DNA from: Hydrogenophaga sp.
GTDB taxonomy: Bacteria > Pseudomonadota > Gammaproteobacteria > Burkholderiales > Burkholderiaceae_C
NCBI RefSeq assembly: GCF_025699295.1
Contig: NZ_JAILWB010000009.1
Coordinates: 124,001 to 188,000 of the forward strand
Direction of reading: 5' to 3'
Length of the DNA: 64,000 nucleotides
The first letter of the stretch is position 1; the number at the start of each line of letters is the position of its first letter. The notes beneath the pieces were generated by a model, which was not told where the DNA came from, searched no databases, and saw only the letters and a list, made by a program, of their open reading frames with translations. Position numbers and translations under genes: made by a program. Shown here piece by piece: positions 17,426 to 26,477 of this stretch.

Positions 17426-18843
17426 GCTTGTGCTCCTGCCGGGCCCAGCGTGGGCTTGCCGCACGCCAGGAAACGCCCCTGGCCGGCGCGTGCATGAAAG
17501 CGCCCGTCCCAGACCACCTCGCCGCCCACCAGGGTGATGCCCGGCCAGGCCTTGAGCACGCGGCCTTCGTAGGGCGTGTAGTCGACGTTGTGGTGCAGGT
17601 CCTGGTTGCGCAGGACGCGCTCGCCTTCGTCCCAGATGACCAGATCGGCGTCGGAGCCGATGGCGATGGCCCCCTTGCGCGGGTGCAGGCCATAGGCCTT
17701 GGCCGGGTTGGTCGACACCAGTTCGACAAACTTCTCCAGCGTGATGCGTCCGCCCAGAACGCCCTCCGAATAGAGCAGCGCCAGCCGTGTCTCGATGCCC
17801 GGGATGCCGTTGGGAATGTGCCGGAACGGCACTTCCTCGCCCGCCGGCTTCTTGCCGTCGTCGCCCTCGTAGCGAAAGGGCGCATGGTCGGAACTGAAGA
17901 CGGTGAAGAGGCCGTCGTTGAGTCCGTCCCAGATCACGCGCTGGTTGGACGCGTCCCTGGGAGGCGGGCTGCAGACGCAGCGCGCACCCTTGTAGCTGTC
18001 GTCCAGGCCCAGGTCTTCGGCCGTCAGGAAGAGGTACTGCGGGCAGGTCTCTGCATACACCCGCAAGCCATGCGAACGGGCCCAGCGGATCTGCTCGACG
18101 GCTTCCTTGCCCGAGACATGCACGATCAGGATGGGCACGTCCACCAGTTCGGCCAGCGAGATGGCGCGGTGCGTGGCCTCGCGCTCCACCAGCATGGGCC
18201 GGGCGTGGGCGTGAAAACGCGGCGCCGTGCGCCCGGCGGCCTCCAGCCGGCGCGTCAGCCATTCGATCGCGTCGGCGTTCTCGGCGTGGATCATCGCCAT
18301 CGCACCCTGCTGCCGGGCCACGGCCAGCACATCGAGGATCTGCCCGTCGTCGAGCTTGAGGTCGTCGTAGGTCATGTAGACCTTGAACGAGGTGTAGCCC
18401 TCGGCGATCAGTTCGGGCAGCTCCCGCTCCAGCACCGTGGGCGTGGGGTCGCTGACGATCAGGTGGAACGCATAGTCGACATGCGCCTTGCCGCTGGCCC
18501 GGCGGTGGTAGTCGTCCACGGCGGCCCGCAAAGACTGGCCCTTTTCCTGCGCCGCGAAAGGAATCACGGTGGTAGTGCCGCCGCAGGCGGCAGCCCGCGT
18601 GCCGGAGTCGAAGTCGTCGGCCATGCGCACCGGCGGCGCCATGGGCTGGTCCAGGTGGCAGTGCGCATCCACACCACCGGGCGTGACGACGCGGCCCCGG
18701 GCGTCAATCTCCCGCACCCCGGCAGGGAGGTCGAGGCCGAGGCTCACGATGCGCCCGCCCCGCACGCCGATGTCGGCCTCGAACACGTCGCTGGCCGTGG
18801 CCACGCGCGCGTTGCGCACGACCAGATCCAGTGGCTCAGTCAT
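17422..18843 (-). CDS. Dihydropyrimidinase / D-hydantoinase family cyclic amidase
   Basis: 473 residues of the amidohydrolase fold with all six binuclear-metal ligands visible: His61 and His63 (DAHCHLDQP), carboxylated Lys154 (TSFKVYMTY), His186 (MIHAENAD), His242 (VHVSGKEA) and Asp319 (SSDHAPF). It opens five- or six-membered cyclic diamide rings. Start ATG 18843 is chosen because the family N-terminus LDLVVRNARV follows at once. It is the first gene of the seven-gene minus-strand operon, facing the GntR regulator across an intergenic region rich in TGTCGACA sites. Substrate (dihydropyrimidine, hydantoin or a related imide) is not determinable here. Confidence 0.93.
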   Translation of the reverse strand: MTEPLDLVVRNARVATASDVFEADIGVRGGRIVSLGLDLPAGVREIDARGRVVTPGGVDAHCHLDQPMAPPVRMADDFDSGTRAAACGGTTTVIPFAAQEKGQSLRAAVDDYHRRASGKAHVDYAFHLIVSDPTPTVLERELPELIAEGYTSFKVYMTYDDLKLDDGQILDVLAVARQQGAMAMIHAENADAIEWLTRRLEAAGRTAPRFHAHARPMLVEREATHRAISLAELVDVPILIVHVSGKEAVEQIRWARSHGLRVYAETCPQYLFLTAEDLGLDDSYKGARCVCSPPPRDASNQRVIWDGLNDGLFTVFSSDHAPFRYEGDDGKKPAGEEVPFRHIPNGIPGIETRLALLYSEGVLGGRITLEKFVELVSTNPAKAYGLHPRKGAIAIGSDADLVIWDEGERVLRNQDLHHNVDYTPYEGRVLKAWPGITLVGGEVVWDGRFHARAGQGRFLACGKPTLGPAGAQA

Positions 18844-19209
18844 GGGGCACCCCTGCACCAACGCGGGACGCATGCACCGAAACGGCGTAGACATCGATGT
18901 AAGCAGTGATCATTTGCGTTGTTTCCTGGAGTCGATCAACTGGAAAGCCAGATTCGTGCCAATTGTCGACAACGTGGTTTACAGAATTCATGAGTGAATG
19001 GTATTTGACGAGATAATTGTCGACATCAGTGTTTACTCTAATGTCGACACAGTCTGCGGATCACTATCTTCACGCCCATGCCCGCACCGATTCCACCGGC
19101 CCCGCCCTGCAGCGATGTCGACACGCCACCGATACAATCGCCCGGGAGCGGGAGGGTCCGCCCCCCGCCCGCCAGGCCCGGCTTCCAGCATCTCACTCCC
19201 CACAGCCCC
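18844..19209. promoter_or_regulatory. Divergent regulatory region with four TGTCGACA sites
   Basis: No gene in these 366 bases. The perfect 8-bp palindrome TGTCGACA occurs at 18964-18971 (extended to TTGTCGACAA, 18963-18972), 19018-19025, 19042-19049 and 19116-19123. The region is locally AT-richer (18940-19050). TACAAT at 19133-19138 is a plausible -10 for the regulator, with the last operator about 10 bases upstream of it. This arrangement fits a FCD-type GntR repressor controlling itself and the hydantoinase operon. Confidence 0.7.
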
Positions 19210-19920
19210 ATGCCACGCCAACCGCGAACGAACTTGCCCCATGCCCAACTGGAGCAAGAGAGGGGCAATGACGAGATCTACGAGCGCATCTACGTCGCCA
19301 TCCTCGAGCACCGGCTGCACCCGGGGACCAAGCTGGGAGAGGACAGACTGGCCAACATCTTCAACGTGAGCCGGGCCCGCATCCGGGAAGTGCTTGCGCG
19401 CATGGCCCACGAGCAGATCGTCGACCTCTACCCTCAGCGCGGGGCCTTCGTGGCCCGCCCCACGCCCGAGCAGGCCATGGACGTCTTCGAGGCGCGCCGC
19501 CTCATCGAGCCCGCCGTGATCCGCCGCCTCATCGCCACCCTGACGCCGGACAAGGTCGCCCGCTTGCGGCAGCACCAGGAACTCGAAATGGACGCGCGCC
19601 GCCGCGACGACCAGCGCGCCGTGGTGCGGCTGTCCGGTGAATTCCACCAGTTGCTCGCGACGCTGGCGGGCAACACCGCGCTCGCGCGCAGCCTGCGCGA
19701 ACTCTCCACGCTGACCTGCCTGATCATTTTTCTCTACGACGCACCGACCGCGAACAGCTGCCGGGCCGATGAGCATTCGGACATCATCGAGGCCATCGCC
19801 AAGCGCGACGCCAACCGCGCTGAGAAGCTCATGCTCGGGCACCTCGACCACATCGAGAAGAGCCTCACGCTGCACAGCGCAGCGGTGGAAGTGGACCTCG
19901 AGGCGGTCTTCGGCAGCTGA
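19210..19920 (+). CDS. GntR-family (FCD) transcriptional regulator
   Basis: 236 residues. N-terminal winged helix (EIYERIYVAILEHRLHPGTKL, NVSRARIREVLARM) and a C-terminal all-helical FCD effector domain with the metal-site pattern (FEARRLIEPAV, His in EFHQLLATLAG, His in DEHSDIIEAI, GHLDHIE). The ORF opens at 19078, but ATG 19210 matches family length and lies after the operator-rich promoter. It most likely represses the divergent hydantoinase-TRAP operon and itself, with a pathway acid as inducer. Confidence 0.9.
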   Translation: MPRQPRTNLPHAQLEQERGNDEIYERIYVAILEHRLHPGTKLGEDRLANIFNVSRARIREVLARMAHEQIVDLYPQRGAFVARPTPEQAMDVFEARRLIEPAVIRRLIATLTPDKVARLRQHQELEMDARRRDDQRAVVRLSGEFHQLLATLAGNTALARSLRELSTLTCLIIFLYDAPTANSCRADEHSDIIEAIAKRDANRAEKLMLGHLDHIEKSLTLHSAAVEVDLEAVFGS

Positions 19921-19968
19921 GCTGGCGCTGCCGGATTCCCTGGCAGACTTTCCCATTCCGACACGCCC

Positions 19969-20418
19969 ATGCCCCCCTTCATTCCTTCGCTCAGACGCCT
20001 GCTGGTGGTGACGCTGGCCGCCACCACCCTCGGCCTGGCCGGGTGTGGCAAGACCGACCCGCAGGCCGCGCTCGAAGCCGCGGTGCAGGCGCTGCAGGAC
20101 AACCTGGAAGCGCGCGATACCAGCGCGGTGATGGACCAGCTGCACGCCAGCTTCCAGGCCGGTGAAGGCCTGGACGCCGAATGGGCCAGGCGCACCATGA
20201 CGCTGATGTTCCTGCGTTACACCAACGTGCGGATCGTCGCCGTCACGCGCAACAGCCGCATCGACAGCGGCAGTTCACAGGTCGGCCATACCGAGGCCAG
20301 GGTGCTGGTGACCGGTGCGCAAGGCCTGATCCCGGAACGCGCCGAGCCCTATGCGGTGCAGCTGCAGTGGCGGCTGGACGGCAGCGACTGGAAGCTGATC
20401 GACCTGCAGTGGGAATAG
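19969..20418 (+). CDS. Small lipoprotein of unknown function
   Basis: 149 residues. Signal peptide with lipobox GLAGC (Cys about residue 26). The mature part starts with a helix (AALEAAVQALQDNLEARDTSAVMDQLHASF) followed by beta strands ending in VQLQWRLDGSDWKLIDLQWE, the pattern of an NTF2-like/SnoaL cone fold with a helix then a curved sheet. Probably anchored in the outer or inner membrane facing the periplasm. No catalytic residues recognised. Followed by an inverted repeat. Confidence 0.75.
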   Translation: MPPFIPSLRRLLVVTLAATTLGLAGCGKTDPQAALEAAVQALQDNLEARDTSAVMDQLHASFQAGEGLDAEWARRTMTLMFLRYTNVRIVAVTRNSRIDSGSSQVGHTEARVLVTGAQGLIPERAEPYAVQLQWRLDGSDWKLIDLQWE

Positions 20419-20428
20419 GCGGTCACGG

Positions 20429-20449
20429 CATGTCCGCGCGTCGGACATG
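20429..20449. repeat. Perfect 8-bp inverted repeat
   Basis: CATGTCCG (20429-20436), a 5-nt spacer, CGGACATG (20442-20449). It lies 10 bases after the lipoprotein stop and ~85 bases before the next gene. It could be a terminator-like hairpin without a U-tract, or an operator next to the TACAGA/TAGCAT hexamers that follow. Confidence 0.45.
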
Positions 20450-20532
20450 GCCTACAGACAGGCCAGGACTGCCGGCCTAGCATGAAGGGCCGAGGCGGTG
20501 CTTTCGCGCTGCCCACCACAGGAGAACATGCC

Positions 20533-20991
20533 ATGAAACCATCGATCCATCGATGCATGAGCGGCGGTCTCTGTGCCGCCGCCCTGGCCGTGATGGCGCT
20601 GCCGGCCTGGGCCGCCGGGCCGGCACCGGACAAGACGGCCATCAACGCCAACTACCAGCGCGAGCGCGCCGTCTGCGAAACCATGACCGATGCCGCGCGG
20701 CGCACCAGCTGCCTGCGGGACGCGGGCGCCGCGCGCGCCGAAGCGCTGCGCGGTGAGCTGGGCACCGGCCAGTCGGCCGAAGACCGGGCGCGCAACGCCG
20801 TGGCCCGCTGCAAGGTGCATCCGCCCGAGCGGCAGGCCCTGTGCGAACGCATGATCCGGGGCGACGGCACGGTGTCCGGCTCCGTTGAAGGCGGGGGCGT
20901 GCTGCGCGAGCTGATCACGCTGGAGAGACCGTCGGCCCCCGCGACCACCCCACCGCCTTCGATGCCTTCGACGCCACTGAACCCGGGCTGA
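20533..20991 (+). CDS. Exported cysteine-containing small protein
   Basis: 152 residues. Cleavable signal peptide (CAAALAVMALPAWAA). The mature protein has paired cysteines (AVCETMTDAARRTSCLRDA and ARCKVHPPERQALCERM) that could form two disulfides in a helical periplasmic protein, then a Pro/Ser/Thr-rich C-terminal tail. The start ATG 20533 lies about 12 bases after AGGAG; an upstream in-frame start at 20482 would bury the signal sequence. I do not recognise the family beyond a similarity in style to short hypothetical exported proteins of Burkholderiales. Confidence 0.75.
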   Translation: MKPSIHRCMSGGLCAAALAVMALPAWAAGPAPDKTAINANYQRERAVCETMTDAARRTSCLRDAGAARAEALRGELGTGQSAEDRARNAVARCKVHPPERQALCERMIRGDGTVSGSVEGGGVLRELITLERPSAPATTPPPSMPSTPLNPG

Positions 20992-21006
20992 GTGCGGCCA
21001 CCTGAC

Positions 21007-22425
21007 CTACAGCCAGTATTCCCACATCCGCGCGAACAGCTCCTTGATGCGCACGTCCAGACTGCGCCGCCGCCATTGCGCCAGCGTGACCTCGGTGGAG
21101 GCGGCCAGGTCGGCGTCGAACAGGCGCTGCAACTGGGCGCCGAACTCGGTGCCCAGCACCACCGCGTTGAGTTCGTAGTTGTGCAGGAAGCTGCGCCAGT
21201 CCAGGTTGGTCGATCCGATGGTGGACCACACCCCGTCGACGGAAGCGGTCTTGGCGTGCAGGATCACGCCCTGCCGTTCGTACAGCTTCACGCCCGCGCG
21301 CAGCAGGCGCGCGTAGTAGTTGCGCCCGGCGTGGAACACCAGCCATGAATCGGTCTTGCCCGGCAGGATGAGCCTGACGTCCACCCCGCGCCGCGCGGCG
21401 GCCTCCAGCGCATCGAGCAGTTGCGGATCGGGCGCGAAGTAGGCGTTGGTGATGTAGACGCTGGTCTCGGCGCTGCCGATGGCCGAGAGCAGCGTGGCAT
21501 AGATGAGGCTGTACGGCTCCTCGGGGGAGCTGCCGATCGCGCGCACCACGTCCGGGCCGGCCTGCTCGGGTGGCGGGTAGAGGCCGGGTCCGGCCGGGGG
21601 CTCACCCTTCTGTGCCACCCAGGTCGCGATGAAGAGCTTCTGGAACTCGGCCACCACCGGCCCCCGCAGTTGCACGTGTGTGTCGCGCCAGGGGGTGGTG
21701 TCGCCTTCGGGGCCGCCGCTGTCCGCGCTGCGCGAGCCGGAGGCGAACGAGCCGCTGGAGTACACGCCGCTGATGTTGATGCCACCCAGAAAGGCGACGC
21801 GCCCGTCCACGATCAGCAGCTTTCGGTGGTCGCGCTCGTTGAGTTCCCAGGCCACGCCGGCCACCGCCGGGTTCACCGGGTTGAACTCGACCACCTGGAC
21901 GCCGCTGTCGGTGAGCTTCTGGAAGAACGCCCGGGGCGTGTTGAGCGTGCCCACGCTGTCATGGATCAGGCGCACCTGCACACCCTGGCGCTGCTTCGCG
22001 ATCAGGGCATCGGAGAAGCGCTGCCCGACTTCGTCATCGTCGATGATGTAGGTTTCCAGGTGGATGTGGTCCTTCGCGCCTTCGATGGCCGCGAGCATCG
22101 CGCGGTAGGTGGCGGGCCCGTCCTGCAGCAGCGCCGCGCGGTTGCCCGCTGTCAGCGGGCTGCCGACGATGGCTTCTTCCAGCGCGAGGTGCCGCGAGAG
22201 CACGTCGCCCCCTTGACCGCTGGCGCGCAGGCGGTCCAGGATGGCCTTGCTCTGCGCCGCCGACAGCGGGCCCCGCGCACCTTCGAGCTGCACCGGGGCA
22301 GGGCGGCGCTCCAGGTCGGGCACGACGCGCGGCAGGCTCTTGCAGCCGGCAAGAAACATGGCGCACAGCAGCACCGCCACCGCTGCCTGGAATCGCCGCA
22401 GCGTGGCGGACGGCCAAGACGACAT
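21007..22425 (-). CDS. Phospholipase D-like protein / cardiolipin synthase family lipoprotein
   Basis: 472 residues. N-terminal lipobox (FLAGCKS, Cys about residue 28) followed by two PLD domains, each with an HxKxxxxD motif: HRKLLIVD near residue 220 and HAKTASVD near 395, the latter followed by IGSTNLDWRS. Two HKD motifs in one chain form one active site for phosphatidyl transfer or hydrolysis. Bacterial ClsA/B enzymes are usually integral membrane or cytoplasmic; the lipobox implies a periplasmic anchored enzyme, as in a ClsC-like or YmdC-like subgroup. Convergent with the preceding small exported-protein gene. Confidence 0.88.
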   Translation of the reverse strand: MSSWPSATLRRFQAAVAVLLCAMFLAGCKSLPRVVPDLERRPAPVQLEGARGPLSAAQSKAILDRLRASGQGGDVLSRHLALEEAIVGSPLTAGNRAALLQDGPATYRAMLAAIEGAKDHIHLETYIIDDDEVGQRFSDALIAKQRQGVQVRLIHDSVGTLNTPRAFFQKLTDSGVQVVEFNPVNPAVAGVAWELNERDHRKLLIVDGRVAFLGGINISGVYSSGSFASGSRSADSGGPEGDTTPWRDTHVQLRGPVVAEFQKLFIATWVAQKGEPPAGPGLYPPPEQAGPDVVRAIGSSPEEPYSLIYATLLSAIGSAETSVYITNAYFAPDPQLLDALEAAARRGVDVRLILPGKTDSWLVFHAGRNYYARLLRAGVKLYERQGVILHAKTASVDGVWSTIGSTNLDWRSFLHNYELNAVVLGTEFGAQLQRLFDADLAASTEVTLAQWRRRSLDVRIKELFARMWEYWL

Positions 22426-22520
22426 GTCTGAACCCCTGGTGTGAAAACAGGCGCCACCATGACAGCGCGGGGGGGCACCGTCAAGGCACGTTCAGGTAAC
22501 CGAAGGTGTCGCGGGCCTGC

Positions 22521-24134
22521 TCAGGTCACCGGCGCCGGGTTGAACAGCACCAGTGCGTTGTGCAGCTTCCACTGCTCGGCCCAGGTCTTCCTGCGCCCGC
22601 TGGCCACGTCGAGCATCAGGCGGAACAGCTCCCAGCCCACGTCTTCGATGCTGGCCGTGCCGTCGGCGATCGTGCCGGCGTTGACGTCCATCAGGTCGTG
22701 CCAGCGCCGCGCCAGGTCGCTGCGCGTGGCGACCTTGATCACCGGCACGGCGGCCAGGCCGTAGGGCGTGCCGCGGCCGGTGGTGAACACGTGCAGGTTC
22801 ATGCCGGCGGCCAGTTGCAGCGTGCCGCAGATGAAGTCGCTCGCGGGCGTGGCGGCATAGGTCAGGCCTTTGGACCTGAGCTTTTCGCCGGGTGCGAGCA
22901 CGTTGGCAATCGGCGCGCTGCCCGACTTGACGATCGAGCCCATGGCCTTTTCCACGATGTTCGACAGGCCGCCCTTCTTGTTGCCCGGCGTGGTGTTGGC
23001 GCTGCGGTCCACGCTGCCGCGTTTCAGGTAGGCGTCGTACCAGGCCATCTCGCGCACCATGGCCTGCGCCACCTCGGGCGTGGTGGCGCGCGCGGTGAGC
23101 TGGGCGATGCCGTCGCGCACCTCGGTGGTTTCCGAGAACATCACGCTGGCGCCCGCGCGCACCAGCAGGTCGGTGCAGAAGCCCACGGCCGGGTTGGCGG
23201 TGACGCCGCTGAACGCGTCGCTGCCGCCGCACTGCACGCCCACCACGAGTTCGCTGGCGGGCACCGTCACGCGCCGGCGTGCGTTCAGGCGTTCGAGGTG
23301 CTCCTCGGCCTGGCGCAGGATGGAATCGACCATGCTCATGAAGCCCACATGCGCGTCGTCCTGCAGACAGACCACATCGAGACGGGTGTCGGCGCTGGTG
23401 CCCACGTCGGCCACATTGCGCTCGTCCACCAGAGGAATGGAGCCCGGCGGCAGCAGGCGCTCGGGCTGCAGCTTCTCGCAGCCCAGGCTGACCACCATCA
23501 CCTCGCCGCCGAAGTTGGGATTCAGGCTGATGTGGCGCAGCGTGCGGATGGGAATGACCGCGTCGGGCGCGTCGATCGCCACGCCGCAGCCGTAGCCGTG
23601 TTCGAGCGCGACCACGTCGTCCACATGCGGGTATTTCGGCAGCAGCTCGGCCTTGATGCGCTGCACCGCGAAGTCGGTGACGCCGGCCACGCACTGCACG
23701 GTCTGGGTGATGGCCAGGATGTTGCGCGTGCCGACCGAGCCGTCCGGGTTGCGGTAGCCCTCGAAGGTGTAGCCCTCCAGCGCGGGCTGCGGCTCGGGCC
23801 GCACGGTGGCCATGGGCAGGTCTTCGAGTCCACGCGCCTCGGGCATCTTCAGCAGGCGCTCGTGCACCCAGCTGCCGGCCGGGATGGCGTCGAGCGCGTA
23901 GCCGATGGGCACGCCATAGCGCAGCACGGCCGCGCCGGCGGGCACGTCTGTCAGCGCCACCTTGTGGCCCTGCGGCACCCGGTCTCGCAGGGTCGGGCCG
24001 CCGGGCAGGGCGGTGCCCGCGGGCAGGCCGCCGTCGTTGGCGACGATGGCGACGTTGTCCTGCGCGTGCATGCGAATGGTCAGCGGCGGGGCTGACGGCG
24101 GGGTGGCCGTGGGTGGGGCAAGGGTCTCGGACAT
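22521..24134 (-). CDS. garD: Galactarate dehydratase GarD (UxaA family)
   Basis: 537 residues: N-terminal SAF domain ([15 protein letters not shown]...GLPAGT) and C-terminal UxaA/GarD catalytic region with [24 protein letters not shown] and [12 protein letters not shown]. Fe2+-dependent dehydration of galactarate to 5-keto-4-deoxy-glucarate. The closest relatives are GarD (E. coli ~523 residues) and altronate dehydratase; the glucarate genes next door favour GarD. ATG 24134 is 6 bases after AGGAG, better spaced than ATG 24140. It is divergent from the lacI-type gene and shares its operator. Confidence 0.9.
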   Translation of the reverse strand: MSETLAPPTATPPSAPPLTIRMHAQDNVAIVANDGGLPAGTALPGGPTLRDRVPQGHKVALTDVPAGAAVLRYGVPIGYALDAIPAGSWVHERLLKMPEARGLEDLPMATVRPEPQPALEGYTFEGYRNPDGSVGTRNILAITQTVQCVAGVTDFAVQRIKAELLPKYPHVDDVVALEHGYGCGVAIDAPDAVIPIRTLRHISLNPNFGGEVMVVSLGCEKLQPERLLPPGSIPLVDERNVADVGTSADTRLDVVCLQDDAHVGFMSMVDSILRQAEEHLERLNARRRVTVPASELVVGVQCGGSDAFSGVTANPAVGFCTDLLVRAGASVMFSETTEVRDGIAQLTARATTPEVAQAMVREMAWYDAYLKRGSVDRSANTTPGNKKGGLSNIVEKAMGSIVKSGSAPIANVLAPGEKLRSKGLTYAATPASDFICGTLQLAAGMNLHVFTTGRGTPYGLAAVPVIKVATRSDLARRWHDLMDVNAGTIADGTASIEDVGWELFRLMLDVASGRRKTWAEQWKLHNALVLFNPAPVT

Positions 24135-24194
24135 CCGCATCTCCTATGATTCAGCGCGCGTGGCAGCCATTTCAGGCTACCATCGCCAACGGTT

Positions 24195-24208
24195 TGGTAC
24201 CGGTACCA
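24195..24208. promoter_or_regulatory. LacI-type operator O1
   Basis: Perfect 14-bp palindrome TGGTACCGGTACCA between garD and the divergent LacI-family gene, 13 bases before the regulator ATG. The same motif recurs at 25304-25317 (one mismatch) and 25335-25348 (perfect), marking the regulon of this regulator. Confidence 0.8.
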
Positions 24209-24221
24209 TTTTAAGCCGCAA

Positions 24222-25250
24222 ATGAAAGAATCCGACAACACCCGGCGCGCGCGCCGGGGCAGCGGGGCGATCACGCTGCGCGACGTGGCCCGGCTTGCGG
24301 GTGTCGCGCCCATCACCGCCTCGCGCGTGCTCAACACGCCCGAGCAGGTCTCGGCCGACGTGCGGCAGAAGGTGCTGGCCGCGGTGCAGAAGACCGGCTA
24401 CGTGCCCAACCGCATGGCTGGCGGCCTCGCGTCCTCGCGCAGCCGGCTGATCGCGGCGGTCGTGCCCAGCACGGTCATGTCGGTCTTCATGCAGACCATC
24501 GAATCGCTCAACGGCACGCTGTTCGACGCCGGTTACCAGCTCATGCTGGGTCAGTCGGGCTATTCGGCCAGCCGCGAGGAATCGCTGCTGGAGGCGATCA
24601 TCGGGCGCCGGCCCGACGGCATCTTCCTCACCGGCATCCTGCGCCCCGGCCTGGGCCGCACGCGACTGCTGGCCTCGGGCATCCCGGTGGTGGAAACCTG
24701 GGATCTGACACCCACGCCGATCGACATGCTGGTGGGCTTCTCGCACGTCGACACCGGTCGCGAGGTGGCGCGCTTCCTCGCGGGCAAGGGGCGCCGGCGC
24801 CTGGCCATGATCCGCGCCGAGGACGAGCGCGCCGACCGGCGTGCCACCGCCTTTGCCGAGGAAGCGGCCCGCCTGGGCCTGGCGCCGGTGCAGGTGGTCA
24901 ACGTCGGCGCGTCTCGCACCATCCTCAGCGGGCGCGAGGCGCTGGGCCACCTGCTGGCGCAGGCGCCCGACGTGGACGCCGTGTTCTGCAGCTCCGACCT
25001 GCTGGCCCTGGGCGTGGTGACCGAGGCGCGCGTGCGCGGCATGGCCATCCCGGAGCGCCTGGCGGTGATTGGTTTCGGCGACGTGCCCTTCGCCGCCGAC
25101 ATGGTGCCCGCGCTGAGCACCGTGCACATCAAGGGCGCGGAGATCGGCCGCCTGGCCGCGCAGCACCTGATCGACCGCGCCGAGGGCCGCGAGGTCGCGC
25201 AGCGCGTGGTCGACGTCGGCTTCTCCATCGTCGAGCGCGAGACCACCTGA
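24222..25250 (+). CDS. LacI-family regulator of the glucarate/galactarate genes
   Basis: 342 residues. Helix-turn-helix and hinge (ITLRDVARLAGVAPITASRVLN, then QKTGYVPNRMAGGLAS) and a periplasmic-binding-protein-like effector domain. In the GntR-type subfamily of LacI regulators. Three copies of TGGTACCGGTACCA surround it, two of them upstream of the following transport/catabolic operon and one in its own promoter, so autoregulation and control of garD and gudD are likely. Glucarate, galactarate or a keto-deoxy intermediate would be the inducer (inference). Confidence 0.92.
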   Translation: MKESDNTRRARRGSGAITLRDVARLAGVAPITASRVLNTPEQVSADVRQKVLAAVQKTGYVPNRMAGGLASSRSRLIAAVVPSTVMSVFMQTIESLNGTLFDAGYQLMLGQSGYSASREESLLEAIIGRRPDGIFLTGILRPGLGRTRLLASGIPVVETWDLTPTPIDMLVGFSHVDTGREVARFLAGKGRRRLAMIRAEDERADRRATAFAEEAARLGLAPVQVVNVGASRTILSGREALGHLLAQAPDVDAVFCSSDLLALGVVTEARVRGMAIPERLAVIGFGDVPFAADMVPALSTVHIKGAEIGRLAAQHLIDRAEGREVAQRVVDVGFSIVERETT

Positions 25251-25260
25251 AGCTCCGCCG

Positions 25261-25277
25261 CAGGGGCTGCGCCCCTG
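25261..25277 (+). terminator. Hairpin after the LacI-type gene
   Basis: CAGGGGC (25261-25267), TGC, GCCCCTG (25271-25277): a perfect 7-bp stem 10 bases after the stop codon, followed by an A-rich stretch. Terminator-like, without a U-tract. Confidence 0.45.
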
Positions 25278-25289
25278 ATCAGAAAACGG

Positions 25290-25348
25290 TTGACGATCCG
25301 ATTTGGTACCGCTACCATTCGCTCCGAGCTGATTTGGTACCGGTACCA
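25290..25348 (+). promoter_or_regulatory. Promoter of the glucarate operon with operators O2 and O3
   Basis: TTGACG (25290-25295) and TACCAT (25313-25318) are spaced by exactly 17 bp, a sigma-70 promoter. Operator O2, TGGTACCGCTACCA (25304-25317), covers the spacer and the -10; O3, TGGTACCGGTACCA (25335-25348), lies just after the expected start of transcription. Binding at either would block initiation, consistent with repression by the LacI-type protein. Confidence 0.75.
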
Positions 25349-25396
25349 GACGGCCGCGACAGTTCCCTGGAAGACAGCCCTCAACGGAGACACACC

Positions 25397-26347
25397 ATGA
25401 AGAGAACCCTGTGCGCCATCGGCGCGTCCTTGACCCTGACCGCCGCCATGGCCTGGCCCGACAAGACCGTCACCCTGGTGGTGCCCTTCCCACCCGGTGG
25501 CTCCACCGACCTGATCGCCCGCACGCTGCAGCCCAAGCTGCAGGAAAAACTCGGCGGCACCTTCGTGGTGGACAACAAGCCAGGCGCCACCGGCACCATC
25601 GGCGCCACGCAGGTGGTGCGCGCCGCGCCCGACGGCCACACCCTGTTCGTGTCCTCGCTCGGCCCGTTCGTGATCGCGCCGCACCTGATCAAGGTGACCT
25701 ACGACGCGCCCAAGGACTTCGACTACATCAGCGTCGCCGTGCAGGCCCCCAACGTGCTCGTGGTGCCCGTCGCCTCGCCGCACAAGTCCATGGCGGACGT
25801 GCAGACCTTCCTGAAGGCCAACCCCGGCAAGATGACCTTTGCCTCGTCGGGCAACGGCAGCAGCGACCACCTGACCGCCGAACTGTTCTGGCAGCAGACC
25901 GGCACCACCGGCGTGCACGTGCCCTACAAGGGCGGCGGCCCGGTGATGACCGACCTGCTGGGCAACCAGGTGGATTCGTCCTTCATGAACATCAACACCG
26001 CCATGCCGCAGATCAAGGCCGGCAAGCTGCGCGCACTCTCCATCACCAGCGCCCAGCGTTCGCCGCTGCTGCCCGACGTGCCCACGCTGCAGGAACTGGG
26101 CATCAAGGACGCCAACGTCTATTCCTGGCAGGCCATGGCCGCACCCAAGGGCACGCCGGCCGACATCAAGGCCAAACTGCACGCGGCGGTGAAGGACGCA
26201 CTGAACGACCCGGCGATCAAGCCCAAGCTGCTTGACCTGGGCTTCGAGATCGTGGCCAGCACGCCCGAGCAGTTCACTGCCTTCCAGGCGGCCGAGTTCG
26301 CACGCTGGCAGAAACTCATCCAGTCGCGCAACATCAAGGTGGAGTAA
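25397..26347 (+). CDS. Bug-type tripartite tricarboxylate transporter receptor
   Basis: 316 residues. Signal peptide ending Ala-Met-Ala before [19 protein letters not shown], which is the Bug-family signature at the mature N-terminus. Periplasmic receptor, presumably for glucarate/galactarate. ATG 25397 follows AACGGAGACACACC. The TctA/TctB membrane partners are not in this window, so they may be shared from another locus, as is common for the large Bug families of Burkholderiales. First gene after the operator-controlled promoter. Confidence 0.92.
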   Translation: MKRTLCAIGASLTLTAAMAWPDKTVTLVVPFPPGGSTDLIARTLQPKLQEKLGGTFVVDNKPGATGTIGATQVVRAAPDGHTLFVSSLGPFVIAPHLIKVTYDAPKDFDYISVAVQAPNVLVVPVASPHKSMADVQTFLKANPGKMTFASSGNGSSDHLTAELFWQQTGTTGVHVPYKGGGPVMTDLLGNQVDSSFMNINTAMPQIKAGKLRALSITSAQRSPLLPDVPTLQELGIKDANVYSWQAMAAPKGTPADIKAKLHAAVKDALNDPAIKPKLLDLGFEIVASTPEQFTAFQAAEFARWQKLIQSRNIKVE

Positions 26348-26375
26348 GCGTCTCACCCCGCCGCGCTGCGCGCGA

Positions 26376-26390
26376 CCCCCTTCCAGGGGG
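26376..26390 (+). terminator. Intra-operon hairpin
   Basis: CCCCCT (26376-26381), TCC, AGGGGG (26385-26390), 29 bases after the receptor gene. Such a hairpin between a receptor gene and the enzyme genes often protects the abundant receptor mRNA or partly terminates transcription. Confidence 0.45.
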
Positions 26391-26477
26391 CGATGCCTGG
26401 GACCGGCGGAGCCGGATCCTCGGCATCTCTGGACAAGAATGTCATCGCCCTCCGGACGCATCCCATCTGAGTTTTTC

